Below are positions 23,901 to 34,815 of a DNA stretch of 64,000 bases, piece by piece. The stretch's first letter is position 1. Each line of letters opens with the position of its first letter. The notes beneath the pieces were generated by a model. That model was not told the DNA's origin and did no database searches. It saw only the letters and a list, made by a program, of their open reading frames with translations. The DNA comes from Ochotona curzoniae. Its lineage: Eukaryota > Chordata > Mammalia > Lagomorpha > Ochotonidae. Location of the stretch: assembly GCF_017591425.1 (NCBI RefSeq), contig NW_024465369.1:25295501-25359500 (forward strand), written 5' to 3'. Position numbers and translations under genes: made by a program.

Positions 23901-25261
23901 AAATACTATTGTTAAACGCTACAGCAAGAATGGCAGGATTTTCTTTGATGATTATGTTGCTTGTTGTGTGAAGCTCCGAGCCTTGACAGGTATTCAACAT
24001 TTAAATGTTGGCACAATACAACGTGGCCATTTTTGCACCACATTTTTCATTTTCTTCAGCAAATATATAATAATGTAGTTCTCCCCTGTAGTTTCTGTTT
24101 AGGCTAATCAGAATTTTAAGGCTTTAAAATTTAGGTATATAGCCTAGTTTTGGAAATTTTTTCTTCATGTTTAAGTTGCCTGGGGTGGTAAATCACTTAA
24201 AATTAAATTGGACAGGATATCAAATTTTTGAAATTAAGATTTGAAATGGTAGGGGCTGGTTTTGTGTATAATAGGCAATGTCTCTGTCTGCAATGCTGAC
24301 ATCCCATTTGGATAGAGGTTTGAGACACTTATGTGATGAATCCTTGCTTGTGGCCTGGGAAAACAGCAGATGGTGGCTCAGGTCCTTGGGCTTCTGCAAC
24401 CACGTGGGAGACCTGGAAGAACCCCTGACTCCTTGCTTTGGATTGGATCAGCGCTGGTTATTGTGGCCATTTGGGGAATGAATCAGTGGGTGGATGATAT
24501 CTTTGTGTCTCCTCACTGTAACTGCCTTGCAAACAAAAATAAAATCAGTCTTTAAAAATGATTTAAAATAGGTTGACATTATAGTGATACAAACCATGAT
24601 AATGTGACAATATTTTTTTTGTTTGAAGAATTTTTTAGGAGAAGAGATCATCTACAGCAAGGGTTTGTGAATTTCATGTATGATGATGTGAGTATCCTGC
24701 TTAAGACTTGGGGTTTCTACTGTGACATTGGTGTGTTCTTAGATGTAAAAAATAAAATTAAGTAACCCAAAGTACCAATACTGGAAATGACATTTTATGC
24801 ATATTAATTTTCTGTATTTTTCAGTTTAATGTAAACAGAAGAGTCAATATTAATACATTTGATACATATACCATTTGGCTTTAGTTAAATCAGAATGTTC
24901 TTTTAAGTTTTATAGCAAGGTTTTAGAGGTTCTTCTGTCAAGTAATTTTTAAGCATTAAAAGCACCAATTTTATTTTTTGTAAAGCGTAGTGTACTTGTG
25001 GTGATCTTTTTTTCTAAGGGAGATAAAACATTTAATGTGTGACATATAAAAATGTGTATTTCTCATCTGTTACATAATGTTTATTTATGTTGGGTAATAA
25101 AGGAACAACATTATGGTGCTAGTAGGTAATGGCTCAAATTTTTCTTGAGAAACAACTTTCACAGAATATATTTAATCAGAACCAAATAAAAGTGATTTAA
25201 TTCTTGCCACATGCTAATCTTACTTATGTCTCAGTTTTTGCAGGGTACTATGGCAATATGA
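11523..25261 (+). CDS. GCA: Grancalcin, penta-EF-hand calcium-binding protein (complete, 8 coding exons)
   Basis: Joined coding exons are 11523-11549, 15356-15502, 19278-19347, 21609-21652, 21919-22066, 23876-23989, 24629-24687 and 25235-25261, giving 211 aa. All introns begin GT and end AG, and phases agree at every junction. Grancalcin is a cytosolic PEF protein, abundant in neutrophils and macrophages, that dimerises and moves to membranes and granules with calcium. Visible parts: a Gly/Pro/Tyr-rich N-terminus from MAYPGYGGG (1 to about 40); EF1 around [12 protein letters not shown] (56-67); EF2 loop 96-107 ([12 protein letters not shown]); EF3 loop 126-137 ([12 protein letters not shown]); EF4 around [12 protein letters not shown] (161-172); and the fifth-hand tail ending FLQGTMAI. 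I recall the human protein as 217 aa, so the N-terminal segment is about six residues shorter here. Sorcin is the closest paralogue, but the EF2-EF4 wording and the tail favour grancalcin. Confidence 0.96.
12185..12362 (+). mobile_element. CSINE 3' fragment in GCA intron 1
   Basis: AGTACTTGGGTCCCTTCTAT, ACGTGGGAG and TTTGGGGAGTGAATCAGTAA are CSINE middle and 3' wording; the 5' third is missing. Confidence 0.7.
12958..13170 (+). mobile_element. CSINE, old 5' part in GCA intron 1
   Basis: GGGTTAAGCCCCTGATTGAGA and ATCACACCGGTTCCAGCTC correspond to the tRNA-like A- and B-box region of an older CSINE subfamily. Confidence 0.5.
13808..14139 (-). mobile_element. CSINE with target-site duplication, GCA intron 1
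   Basis: Full-length minus-strand copy. Flanked by GATTAATCTCTTTC (13791-13804) and GATCAATCTCTTTT (14140-14153), two mismatches. Confidence 0.88.
15356..15502 (+). CDS. GCA: GCA coding exon 2 (Gly/Pro-rich N-terminal region)
   Basis: 49 codons, from FGNFGGQ to YFTAVAGQ, phase 0 at both ends. The acceptor is TTTTAG with an upstream pyrimidine tract and the donor is CAG|GTGGGT. The first half ([17 protein letters not shown]) diverges from human and is about six codons shorter; the second half ([11 protein letters not shown] and the EF1 entering helix) is well conserved. This exon is the fast-evolving part of the protein. Confidence 0.95.
16928..17130 (+). mobile_element. CSINE, 3'-truncated, GCA intron 2
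   Basis: GGCAGGCATTGTGGTGTAGC start, TTCAAGTCCTGGTTGCTCCA, ATGTGGGAACCTGGAAGAA; the tail is lost. Confidence 0.75.
17836..18232 (+). mobile_element. CSINE, old, with expanded pyrimidine tract, GCA intron 2
   Basis: A box-like TGGTGGAATGGATTAAGCTGC, then TTTGGGGGAGTGAACCAGTG and a long CT-rich expansion (about 18094-18190) before GAATAAATAAA. Confidence 0.7.
18894..19223 (-). mobile_element. CSINE with target-site duplication, upstream of GCA exon 3
   Basis: Full-length minus-strand copy ending CACTGGGCCC. Flanked by TCTAATGCATTTTT and TCTAATACATTTTT (one mismatch). Ends 54 bp before exon 3, so it may contribute the exon's upstream branch region. Confidence 0.9.
19278..19347 (+). CDS. GCA: GCA coding exon 3 (EF1)
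   Basis: Begins [13 protein letters not shown] and ends one base into a Pro codon (phase 1), donor C|GTGAGT. It carries most of the EF1 loop and exit helix. A minus-strand CSINE ends 54 bp upstream of the exon. Confidence 0.95.
20640..21500 (-). mobile_element. L1 fragment, antisense, GCA intron 3
   Basis: Antisense L1 ORF2 3'-end wording: TTTCATTCTTTTTATGGCTG, GTATTCCATAG, TTATCCAGTTACCTATTGATG, GGACATCTGGGTTGATTCC. The frame is destroyed. It ends about 100 bp before exon 4. Confidence 0.8.
20921..20950. repeat. (GT)15 microsatellite
   Basis: Uninterrupted dinucleotide run inside the L1 fragment, at the place where L1 normally has GTGTATATGTACC. Confidence 0.95.
21609..21652 (+). CDS. GCA: GCA coding exon 4 (44 bp)
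   Basis: Encodes [15 protein letters not shown] (Pro codon split), the entering helix of EF2, ending phase 0 just after the first loop Asp. The donor reads GAT|GTATCCTT, which matches the U12-type 5' splice consensus rather than GTRAGT. Confidence 0.94.
21653..21918 (+). other. GCA: GCA intron 4, probable U12-type (minor spliceosome)
   Basis: The 5' end GTATCCTTAC fits the U12 consensus (GTATCCTTT) almost perfectly. Near the 3' end, TTTGTTAAT resembles the U12 branch element TTCCTTAAC and its adenosine lies about 12 nt from the terminal CAG, the short distance typical of this class. No long pyrimidine tract directly precedes the acceptor. The intron is 266 bp. The classification is read from consensus, not tested. 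Confidence 0.75.
21919..22066 (+). CDS. GCA: GCA coding exon 5 (EF2 loop and EF3)
   Basis: 49 codons plus one base, from [12 protein letters not shown] to SIAIM, donor ATGG|GTAAGA. It holds the EF2 loop (Asp96, Asp98, Thr100, Gly101, Glu107) and the whole canonical EF3 loop (Asp126, Asp128, Ser130, Thr132, Glu134, Glu137). Loop position 4 of EF3 is Arg, where I recall Gly in human; position 12 of EF2 is Glu, where I recall Ala in human. Confidence 0.96.
22945..23055 (-). mobile_element. CSINE partial, GCA intron 5
   Basis: GGAAACTGGATTGGAAGTGG and CAGCACCTACATGGGATGCTG are the tRNA-like end of a minus-strand CSINE. Confidence 0.65.
23084..23340 (+). mobile_element. CSINE, old, GCA intron 5
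   Basis: GAATCTGGTGTTGTGGTCCAA start, then TGGATGTTGTGGCAACTTG and a CSINE-like 3' pyrimidine region. Confidence 0.65.
23876..23989 (+). CDS. GCA: GCA coding exon 6 (EF4)
   Basis: Completes a Gly codon, then encodes [19 protein letters not shown] to VKLRALT and one base of the next codon. EF4 ([11 protein letters not shown]) lacks the full set of acidic ligands, as is usual for PEF hand 4. Acceptor TTGTTAG, donor ACAG|GTATT. Confidence 0.96.
24252..24560 (+). mobile_element. CSINE, GCA intron 6
   Basis: Runs from GGGGCTGGTTTTGTG to CAGTCTTTAAAAATG, including ACCACGTGGGAGACCTGGAAG. It ends 69 bp before exon 7. Confidence 0.82.
24629..24687 (+). CDS. GCA: GCA coding exon 7
   Basis: Encodes (E)[19 protein letters not shown] after a GAAG acceptor preceded by a T-rich tract; donor GAT|GTGAGT. 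The split first codon reads Glu, where I recall Asp in human. The exon lies 69 bp downstream of a CSINE. Confidence 0.93.
25235..25261 (+). CDS. GCA: GCA coding exon 8 (terminal, EF5 tail)
   Basis: Encodes FLQGTMAI followed by TGA, identical to the C-terminus expected of grancalcin. Preceded by CTCAG. EF5 pairs with the EF5 of a second chain to form the PEF dimer. Confidence 0.95.
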   Translation, partial: FLQGTMAI

Positions 25262-26130
25262 ATGGCTAAAATCAAAAGTTGAAGAAACACTGTGAATTCT
25301 TTTGCTTTGAAGAAATTAACTGAATTGCTTTGAATTAGAGCTTTGAGGATTTTGCTTGTTCCTGTTGTTAACTATCTTCCCATATTATTTGTTTTTACTT
25401 TAGCTCAGAATTCAAAACAGTAAGAGATTTTTTAAAAATTTGGGATATTGTTGTTTTTGGAAATATAACACTTTGCAAATACCTGTGTACTGTTATAAAA
25501 TATTAATATGTGCTCAATCAATATAAATATTTCTTAGCCTTCATTATTACTAACGAAAGCCTATAAAATCTATTTATATGCTATATTATTAAAACTGCCA
25601 AATAATAAATGCCTAGGGAAGACTTTACTTATACTTATCTGAAAGTTATAAATTATACTTTGAATTTTGTTTGAAGTCATTAGTATTTGAGGTTCAACTT
25701 GAAAGTCAAGCCTGGATTTTGTATCATCATTGCCATGGACTTTGTTCCTTGGTGACTTAGTCAGGTGATAGAATCTTATGTGTATTTGCTTTGGGAAAGA
25801 AAATTACAGTTCCTAAAAGTCTCCTACTTTATAGTGAAATAAGACAGCAGAGGCATTGTTTCTCCTTTTTATTTTTTGAGGTTTGTGTATTATAATGCAT
25901 TTTATTTTCTGTGAAAGCAAAACTTGAACATGTTTTTTTTCTCTGCAGTCTGCTTCAGTAGTGAAGATGTTGATAAAAAATGACATTTTTCCTTATTTTA
26001 GATTTTTTAAATTAAATTTATTGATGAAGTGTCAATGTTTAAATTTGTTATCTTAAATAATTTTGCTGTTTTAATGTAATGCTATGTTTATAAACTTAAA
26101 AATAAAGTAACTTACTTTCTATTTAAATTC
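25262..26130 (+). other. GCA: GCA 3' UTR (minimum extent)
   Basis: AT-rich, with no coding signal or recognised repeat. AATAAA hexamers occur at 26101-26106 and again at 27812-27817, so two polyadenylation points are plausible and the 3' UTR could run to about 27.84 kb. The ends are not established by sequence alone. Confidence 0.45.
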
Positions 26131-26338
26131 CAAATTATTTAACAACATGAACTAGTGGCTTGACTACTAGTAAACTAGTAAGTATTTTGAGTATATCTGC
26201 ATAATGTGGGGTGCAGATGGTGGTGGGTAATTTGTGGCCCCATTTTTGAGGGGATATAACTATAGAAGTTACAAAGTACTATTAGCATGTATTTAACATT
26301 TACTATCCCATGGAACCATGACAATAAGCTTAGTTTCT

Positions 26339-26492
26339 TTTCTTGGCAAGATCTTTCTTCCTCCCCTTCTTACCTTCTTTCCTCCCTCCCTCCCTCTCTC
26401 CCTTTCTTCATTCCTTCCTTCCTGCCTTCCTTTCTCTTTTTCCTTCTTCCTTCTTTCCTTCCTTTCTCTTTTGGTCTGTTTCTTTTTTTTAA
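26339..26492. repeat. Polypyrimidine CCTT/CTTT low-complexity tract
   Basis: About 150 bp almost entirely C and T on the plus strand, in variable CCTT and CTTT units, ending in a T8 run. Confidence 0.9.
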
Positions 26493-27240
26493 GGTCAGAG
26501 TTAGGATGAACTGCAGGAGCAGCAGGCTGAGAACAGACTGTTCTGGTGAGCTCTTTGACCATAATCCATTTGAAAACACCAGGCAAGATAAGCCATCAGT
26601 GTGTAGAAGTACATACTTACTATGTTAAGACATTGTAGCTGGGTGGATCATAAACTGAACAATGAAGGAATGGAAGGATCTTGAAACTGGGAGGCAACTC
26701 AAAACTCTAAACTTTGAGTTTGATCTTGTATTCACATCTGTTCTTAATTGGTCTATCTACACAGCTTGGCAAGAATGGGTATCTGTAGAAACCTCTAACT
26801 GTACAGTATGTGATATTCCCTTGGATATGCTGCCACAATCCGAAAGCTTGAAGGTTGTTTTGGAGAGACTTCTTTGCTTTAGGAATGAGAGGATTGCTCC
26901 TGAAGTTTTAAGTGGCAAAACTGTTCCGATATTCTGCTCATGGAAATAGCAGTAGGGCACGCCTGAGACATCTTGACGATGTCTCAGATTAAGATATTAT
27001 CAATGTAACTCTGTTTATTGGAGTCCCAATTCTCCTGGATGAAAACTGCTGTTGGGCCCCACTAGTTCCAGGGTGACCAAGACGCTTTTCAAGCAGCCAC
27101 CCAGAAAGTAGAGGATCAAGGAAAAGTGAACCCAGCTGAAAAAGTCTTTACCAAATGTCAACCAGGAGGAAATCCAAAAGGAGTGGCATGCAGTGTGTTT
27201 GGTTGCTGACCTCTTTATTTTTCTGTAAATTTTCACATTT
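26493..27240 (+). other. Unassigned, mRNA-like sequence downstream of GCA
   Basis: A 95-codon open frame (26662-26949, [10 protein letters not shown] to IFCSWK) is followed, after stops, by a shifted run reading QDAFQAATQKVEDQGKVNP to VACSVFGC near 27070-27225. It looks like decayed coding sequence, but I do not recognise the protein. It could be a broken processed pseudogene, an old retroelement, or simply part of the GCA 3' UTR. Confidence 0.25.
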
Positions 27241-27811
27241 TTCCAGAGCTAGGTTTTGGGATAGTTAGCATAGATAACTAGATAGCTTGGCCCAAATAGG
27301 GCTTTTTCATGCCCAAGTATTTATTTTGTAAGTTTTATGAACAAACTTTCTTGCTAGCTCTGTTCGAATTAGTTACCAAAGTAGTGGCCAAAGAGGTTTA
27401 CTTATGGTCATAAGTTTTTACTAGAATAAGAAGTAGGGGTGAATTTTAAGATAGTCATCATTCAATAAGTCATTGTTAAGCCACCAATGGCACATATTGT
27501 TCCAGTAAGTAGTTTACTTTTCTACTTAGTAAGACCTTTGGTAATAATACTGAAAGTAGATATTTCAGGAAGTGGTAGTACACTGTAGATATGTATTTTT
27601 GACTGCTATTTCCTTTAGGAAAAGCGGTGCTTAACTTCAGGAACAAGGTCCTTAACTTATCTCTGGTCTGGAGACACCTTTATTTGCTGTTAAGCAGAAT
27701 TCTTTGTTTGACCCCTAGACTAAACAGCACATAAACTGCAACTGTGGCAGCAATGTTTATTTTGGGGTTTTGAACTTTTAATCTTTGGGTACTTACAATT
27801 TGTTTAAAAAT

Positions 27812-27817
27812 AATAAA
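27812..27817 (+). terminator. Candidate distal GCA polyadenylation signal
   Basis: The context AATAAAGTTCTGTGACT is like a genuine mRNA end, and a minus-strand CSINE begins shortly after it. Use by GCA is inference. Confidence 0.35.
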
Positions 27818-27857
27818 GTTCTGTGACTAAAAATTATAAAATAAGAAAAAAAAAGAA

Positions 27858-28120
27858 ATACTTACACAGAAAGGAGTGGAAGAGAGAGAGCCTACTTCTG
27901 CTGGTTCACTCCTAAAGGCCTGTGGTCGTATCTGAAGCTGGGAGCCAAGAGCTTCTTCAGGATCACCTAAGTGGGATCAGGGGCCCCCATACTTGGGTTA
28001 TCTTCCACTGCTTTCCAGGCACATAAACAGGGAGCTGGAAACTGGGAATTGAACCAATATCCATATGGGATTCCTGCATCATTTACAGAAATTTAGTCTT
28101 TCATGCCATGGCACCAGCCT
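27858..28120 (-). mobile_element. CSINE
   Basis: Minus-strand copy: ACTTCTGCTGGTTCACTCC, GGGAATTGAACCAATATCC, ATGGCACCAGCC. Confidence 0.8.
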
Positions 28121-28330
28121 AACCAAGTCTTTCTTAATGCATATTTAATAAACTATGTACATACATTTACGCTTTAGCTGAGTATCAGCTTGGGAGTAAA
28201 CACTTTCATAGATTGACAAATTTTCAGTATAACTGACTACATTAAAATATACAATTAATACAAAGTTCCATGTTTCTTAAAATATGAAGGATGGATGGAA
28301 GTATCTTGAAAAAAGACATTGTCAAAATAT

Positions 28331-28620
28331 ATGTATGTATTTTTACTGTGACAGCAGATTTACAGAGAGGAGAGACAAAGAGAAAGATCTCGCATCTGCT
28401 GGTTCACTCCCCAAATGGCTGCAATTTGGCTGGAGCTCATCTGAAGCCAGGAGCTGGGAGTTTCTTCTGAATCTCCAGCATGGATGTAGGATTCTAAGGT
28501 CCCAGGCTGTAAGCAGGGAGCTAAGTGGAAAGTGGAGCAACTGGGACACAAACTGGCACCCATATGGGATGCTGGTGCTTGCAAAGGGCGTATTAGCCAA
28601 TTGAGCCATTACACCCCTCC
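28331..28620 (-). mobile_element. CSINE
   Basis: Minus-strand copy: AAGATCTCGCATCTGCTGG, TGGCACCCATATGGGATGC, GCCATTACACCCC. Confidence 0.85.
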
Positions 28621-31600
28621 CTGGAGCTATATTTTTAAACTTAGAGTTTGAAATAGGTTTTATTCCTGAAAACTCCATAGAGAAATATATAATTATCTTG
28701 ATATTGAACATGTTATAAACTTTGGTTTCAAGTTCACTAGATTCATATACTTTGGTCTTTTGTTTTTCTCATGGTTATACATTAAATAATGTGAGGATAA
28801 TAGCTGACCTGTGGAAACATGTAGAATTACAATTACATGTGTTGTAGGACAAAGCAAACACAAGTCATTTAAGCCTGTGTAATGATGATATTCTAACTCA
28901 ACAACATGAATTTCTGATTTACAGGATTGGAGATTATAGTGTTCTGATGCTAATTGTGAACATTTTCAATGCTTGAAAGTTCATAGCTCAAGTCTGACTT
29001 TAACACGGTCATATGATGTTCATACAAATTTCTGCAAAATGACACTTTACATTAGCCCAATTTGCACAGTGTCCTAAGCCATCCTTTTTAAAAGATGATC
29101 TTGGGGTAAGGGCTGTAAAGGTGTCATTTCCTTTGGGAGCTTGGTAATTTATATTAGCCCAAGGACTAGCTCAAGGGGTGTGTAAAGTCATGTTTAATTT
29201 TGTAAGATTCATTTTCCCAAACTTTTTGAAAAAAAAAAAAGTCTTTATGTCCCACTTCTCCCAAATTGAACTTGATTGTCAGACATTTTTTACACACTTT
29301 TCATTGAACAGACATTTTTCTAGAAATAATAGGCATAGAAAATATTTTACCAGAATTTCAAAACTAAGGTATAATTCACTTTTTTGATGCTGTATAAAAA
29401 TGATTGTTGCAAACAGAACCCATTATTAAAGACAAATACTGTTGTGATTAACAATTCATATGGTAGTTTGTATTGCTTAATCCATGCTGCACTTTTCTTG
29501 TGATTATGTAAATGAATAAATAATGCACACTCATAATGGATAAGTGCTTTTATTTATACAGTAAATGAGTTTTCATATCATTTTGAGAATTTTTTAAAAT
29601 AAACATTCAAATAGCTTGCTGTGAAATTTTATATCATACAAAATCTGTTACATATATATTATGGAGATGCTTCAGTTCAAATAACAGTGCATTAATTCAC
29701 CTATATCTAAAAGACTGCCAAATTATTAAATGTCAGGTATTGCACTTCTATCTTGAGTGGTAATTTAAACATTTTAAATCATATCGAAGGGAAATCAATA
29801 CAATGGGATCTTCATTTGGTCCATTTTGGGTGGAATTTGAAAGACTGTGCTCGTTTGATCTGTTTAAGCATGTATCGGGGGGAGAAAAATGACAGAAACA
29901 TGTTGTCAGGGTAGATATTTATTCCCAGATAAGGCATTTATCCTGGGAGAAAATAGGACTTAATAATGTAAAGTCTTTGCAATTGAAAAAATAATAAAAA
30001 CCAATTAAAATTATTTAACACACACAAATTGAGTTGTGATCTTCTGATATTATTAAACTATGCAAATAAAATAAATATTACTTGTCACAAGTGTGCTTTT
30101 CGTTGTCCTTTCTTGTTTGACAAACTCATAAATTATGTGTTTCTCCTTTTTTATAGCAATATTCTGGAAAATTAGGAATAAATTTATTAAAAATCTGTTA
30201 AATTGAATCTGTTGGGTGAAATGAAAATATACATTTTCCCCTAAATTTTACAATGTAACCCTAGGTGTTTTAGTATTTTGATATTTGCATTAGAAATTCC
30301 AGTTTTTGGTTTTAAATCAAGTATTTGGTGAAGTAATTATTTCCCAATTAAGTACAATGCTGATGTATCACTTAGGAATATATTTAGAGTTTATACAGAA
30401 CATGAGATGATACAAATTAAAAATATTGAGAACTTCTGTTTAAAGTGACAAATATAGACACGTTTAAATGAGTGCTGTCCAAATGATTTATCTTCTTGAA
30501 AATGTTCATGTCACAGAAGTCTGCATTTTAAACTTCTCTATAATTTGGAATACTGAGCACAAAACTATTTTCCAGTAAAGCAGTGGGAAACTTATGAAAC
30601 ATTTCTCTTTGATTTATACTCAGCTTATTGTTTGAATGCTGCAGAATCTGTGCTTTTAATTGTTTCCTGCTATGTCTTTTTCTATTTGCTTTTAAAAGTA
30701 CAATTTTCGTATGTATACAAAAAGAACCTTTTAACATTCCTTTAATCCAAGTAGCTTGGCAATAGATAGTTTTGCATATTATTTTGCAAGCATTCAAAAC
30801 TCAGATGTGCTTCTATTAAATATGAATCTGTAGTAAGTGGACATCTGTATCACTTCTACATCACTATGGTGTGCTGTACAGATAGGCAATGGATAGGGTT
30901 TAGCTTGTGTGCTAGCTATATTTTCATATGTGCCCCTTCTGTAACATCAGAGCTTGTGACAATCTGGAAAAACTTACAGGGAGTTGGCCTAGACCATCAT
31001 TTAAAAGATACATTCTGAGATACATATGCTAGAAATGGTTAGTGTCTAATTCTGATACACTTTTGGGGGAGATTCCAGCTGGTTCCTTTAAACATACAAG
31101 GATACATATGTACAGATACATGCATATTGTCATTTTCATGTTAGTTAACTGGATTATTTAGTCACATTTTTTTTTCTATAATGATTGAAATTTCAAAGGA
31201 TAACCTCAACAATGCTGGTATCAATGTTCCAGAGATATCAACTGAAGATTTATTTTTTTGAAAATTGTGGGTCATTGAAAAATGATATTAAAAGTAATTA
31301 AACATTCAGATACATATTTAATTTTCTTGCAACTGTCTAAATATAATACCCTCAAATTTATCTCATCATAAGGGATAATAATCTTATACAGCATTTCATA
31401 TTCTGATCAGGCTCAATTATAGATCACCCTGAAATGTTTTCCACGATGCTTAGATGTTTTTGCCATACGGAACTATTCTCTTGCTTTCTTAAATCTTAAA
31501 CAGAAAAGTTTAAGATTATGAATAATCTAATTGTTAAACAGACTAAGCTACCCTTGGCTTGGTACATGCCACATTATGACCAATGAATTTTATTAAAAAC

Positions 31601-32794
31601 TTTTCTTTGGAGGTTGATTTTTTTTAATAGTACAGAATCAACAAAGGAAAAAAATTCAAAAGTTGACACTAGGTAAAATAATTGTTGTATGGATATTTTC
31701 ATTCCTTTTTAGAGAAATTAAGTGTACTTATTATTATTTCAAATCTAGGCCAAACCTGTTTAGTTTTCAGACATTTTAGGTAAACAGTAAATATTTTAGC
31801 TGGTAAGCACTGTGGTCTTGACAGGCAATAACAGGTGAAATATTTTTGTTCCTTTAATTTCCGATTGGATGCTCTTTACCACTCAGTTTGGCTCACTATT
31901 GTCCTTAGGGAACTCAACAAAACACCAGCACTGTTACAGGTATATGATTTCATGATACATCAGCACCACCATGCCTTTCTCTGGAACTTGACCTAGTAAA
32001 ATGTTGGAAATAGTTGGCTTCTCTAATAAAAGTAGCCTATCTAACTAATGAGATTTACTTTCTTTTTCCCCAAAATAGTTTCTTTTACAAAGTGTTGAAT
32101 TTTTCATGTATAAATAGATCAGAAATTATATGTTTCACTCTTAAATTATGTATATATACTATATTTTCAATACATCTTGTACACTTCATTTAGCTACCAA
32201 AAATGTGCAACCATTTTTACATGAAATTTACATTTTATTATTTACAAGTTATTTGTAGGTTATTGCAAAACTAGTTGTGCATGTAGATTACACAGTCAAT
32301 ACCACATACCAATCTTAGAAGAAAATATTTGCTAAAAAATAAATATTTCTGCACAGAATATTTCAAAAGCATCATGGTTTCATGCTACATTATGTGCATA
32401 AAGACTAGGAAGTAGTATGTGTTTTGGTAGATTGTTTCACTTAGTTTAAAGCATTCCAAGGTGCTATTCAACCAGATGTGAGTGAGTATTATTTCTATCA
32501 GGAACAGCATTTTCAAATGGTTACACACATTCTTGTTTGAAATATGTTATTCTTTAACTGTTAGCTAACACAATACATTTTCCATTAAAATTATAATGCA
32601 AAATTCAGCTAAAAATAGGTAATGTGCCTTTCGTTGAGCTCATCAGACGCCTAGGGGTAACTAAAGACTTCAAAAAAAAAATTTTTTTTTTTTTATCATT
32701 TCAAAGAGGGTGTCGTTTCATTTCTGTACTATTGTAATTACAGGGGCATTGGCTATACATGGAGAATGTTATAAGACTACTGATCTTGCATTTT

Positions 32795-33060
32795 TCCCCC
32801 TATTTTTTGATATTCTTTACATAGTTAATTAGGGCAAAAAAGGTTCAAGGGCTACAGGAAAGTGGGTAAGACTATTATTTCCACATTGTTTTTGTCATGT
32901 ATCTGGAGTAAATGGGGAGATAAAGGGAGAAGCCCCACCCAGTCTCTCACCCACCCCAGGTCCCTGATGTGGGGCATGCTCCGAGGGTCCTGTTCAAGCA
33001 GTTTTGATAGTTCACCAGTTATGAATTGCTGCCAGTGTCGCCATTCCAAGCACGATGAGG
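32795..33060 (-). mobile_element. Short L1-type 3'-end insertion with 16-bp target-site duplication
   Basis: Flanked by ACTGATCTTGCATTTT (32779-32794) and ACTGACCTTGCATTTT (33061-33076), one mismatch. The body is the same family as 46000-46180 in inverted orientation (TCCCTGATGTGGGGCATGCTC against GAGCATGTCCCACATTAGGGA). The T-run at the left end is the element's A-rich tail. Confidence 0.8.
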
Positions 33061-34614
33061 ACTGACCTTGCATTTTATTCCTACATAAGCATGAAAATGG
33101 TAAGAAAAGTTCTTGTATTCTTAGCTATGTGTGAATATGCAAAAAAAAAAATCACATTTTGGCATTGTTGTGGTTATTTTCTTTTAAAACAACATTATTA
33201 GTTGTTTGAATAGATAGGGATGTTTACCCTGATTGGATATTATGCATCTTGTACATGTATAGAAATAGCTTTTGGTACTTCGTATATATGTACAATTTTT
33301 AGGTGTCAGTTAAAAATTAAAGAATAAAAATAATATTAAAATGTGCACAGAATTACAAAGGGTATAGCAGATTAAATATAGAGTGCTTGAAAATCACAGA
33401 TGCACCAAAATGATTCATGTTTTTAAAAAGGTAAATTAAAAGGCAGAAGTCATAAATGTCAGACCACAATTTAGGAGTTCATCTAATTTCTGGCATAAGC
33501 TTTTCAAGAATAACCATGCTAATATTGCCTCATCTCATAATAAAAATACTGGAGCAAATCTCTGTAATAATCCTTTCTATTCTTACTTCAAATTAGATTA
33601 TGATTGGCAGTACCATGAAATTGATCAGTTGATTATACGGTTTTTCTTAGCATTGTAATTTTGTAGATTTTTTCCCTCTATTTGTAATAATGATATATTA
33701 GTTTAAAATAACTTCTTGTTAGTAATCTCTCACAACCTCCGTTTAAAAAAATGTCTGCAAATAATGCTGTGGCAATTTCTTTTTGTGCTATTAATTATTA
33801 ATAACATGTCTTTTGCTGATATTTTTTTCTACATTGGACATTAAACCAAGGTATTTTGTAGTACAGGAATGTGTGATTGACTTAAGTTTGTACACTGATT
33901 AACCATAGTGTCTAATCATTTATAAAGTCTTTAAAGAACCATCTTTTTAGTTTTTAAAAGGATGGCATCACTTTAATGTAAAAGAGATGGAATCATAAGA
34001 AAACAACTCTGAATGAAAACATTTAAGAAGTGATGGATAAGGAAACTACTGCATACCTAGAAAACTATCAGAATAAAAATACATAATTTTCTGGGTGCTG
34101 AGTCCAGGTAGTGTTTGACAGATATAAGAATGTTATAGCAGCAAACGCATTGCCCAACACTGATGGTTTCCAGATCTGAGAAACTAGATCTTTGGAAGGT
34201 GTGTGAAAATCTTGTTGAACTATCTATCCGGGGATCATCAAGTCATGATATAAGGAGGAACTCCTACAGCAATCCAGCCTTTAAAAAAATATATGCTAGT
34301 AGTGCTGAGTTTAACAGATCACTTGACATTTAACATTCATCCAAAATAGATGTTTGTTACAATGAGAGTCATATTCTTACTATTATTATTGGAAAGGGTA
34401 AGTATCTTTTTCCAAGTTGTACACCTAGAAGTGCAGAATACAACTAGGAAAGAAAGCAACAGCTATACTTAGGATTTTTGGAATAAAAAAATAATTCAGT
34501 ACTGATAAGAGCTATTTAGTTAGAGACATAGCACACTGCACAAAAATTAAACCATGGAAAATTAGTTTCTTGATTGTTTTTAGTGTATTATTCCTGAATC
34601 AGAAATAATTTAGC

Positions 34615-34815
34615 ATGTTTTGAACATTTACCATGTGCCAGGTTTGTTAATAAAATTTATTTCATCCTCAAGCATCTATGTGGTAGGCACAATTATCCCA
34701 TTTTTATGGATTCCAAGAAGAGTGTGGTAGGTTAATGCATTTGCTTAGCATCACATTGTTATTATTAAAATGATGGATGTTAAGATTCAAGTTGATCAGA
34801 CTACAGAGCCTACAC
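34615..34815 (+). mobile_element. MIR (ancient mammalian SINE)
   Basis: Matches MIR core order: ACCATGTGCCAGG, TTCATCCTCA, GTGGTAGGCACAATTATCCC, GGTTAATGCATTTGCTTAGC, then GACTACAGAGCCTACACTC. Confidence 0.75.

Noticed and set aside
26293..26586. Lys/Arg/Glu-rich and Ser/Phe/Leu-rich open frames
   Set aside because: Low-complexity translation of the polypyrimidine tract on both strands.
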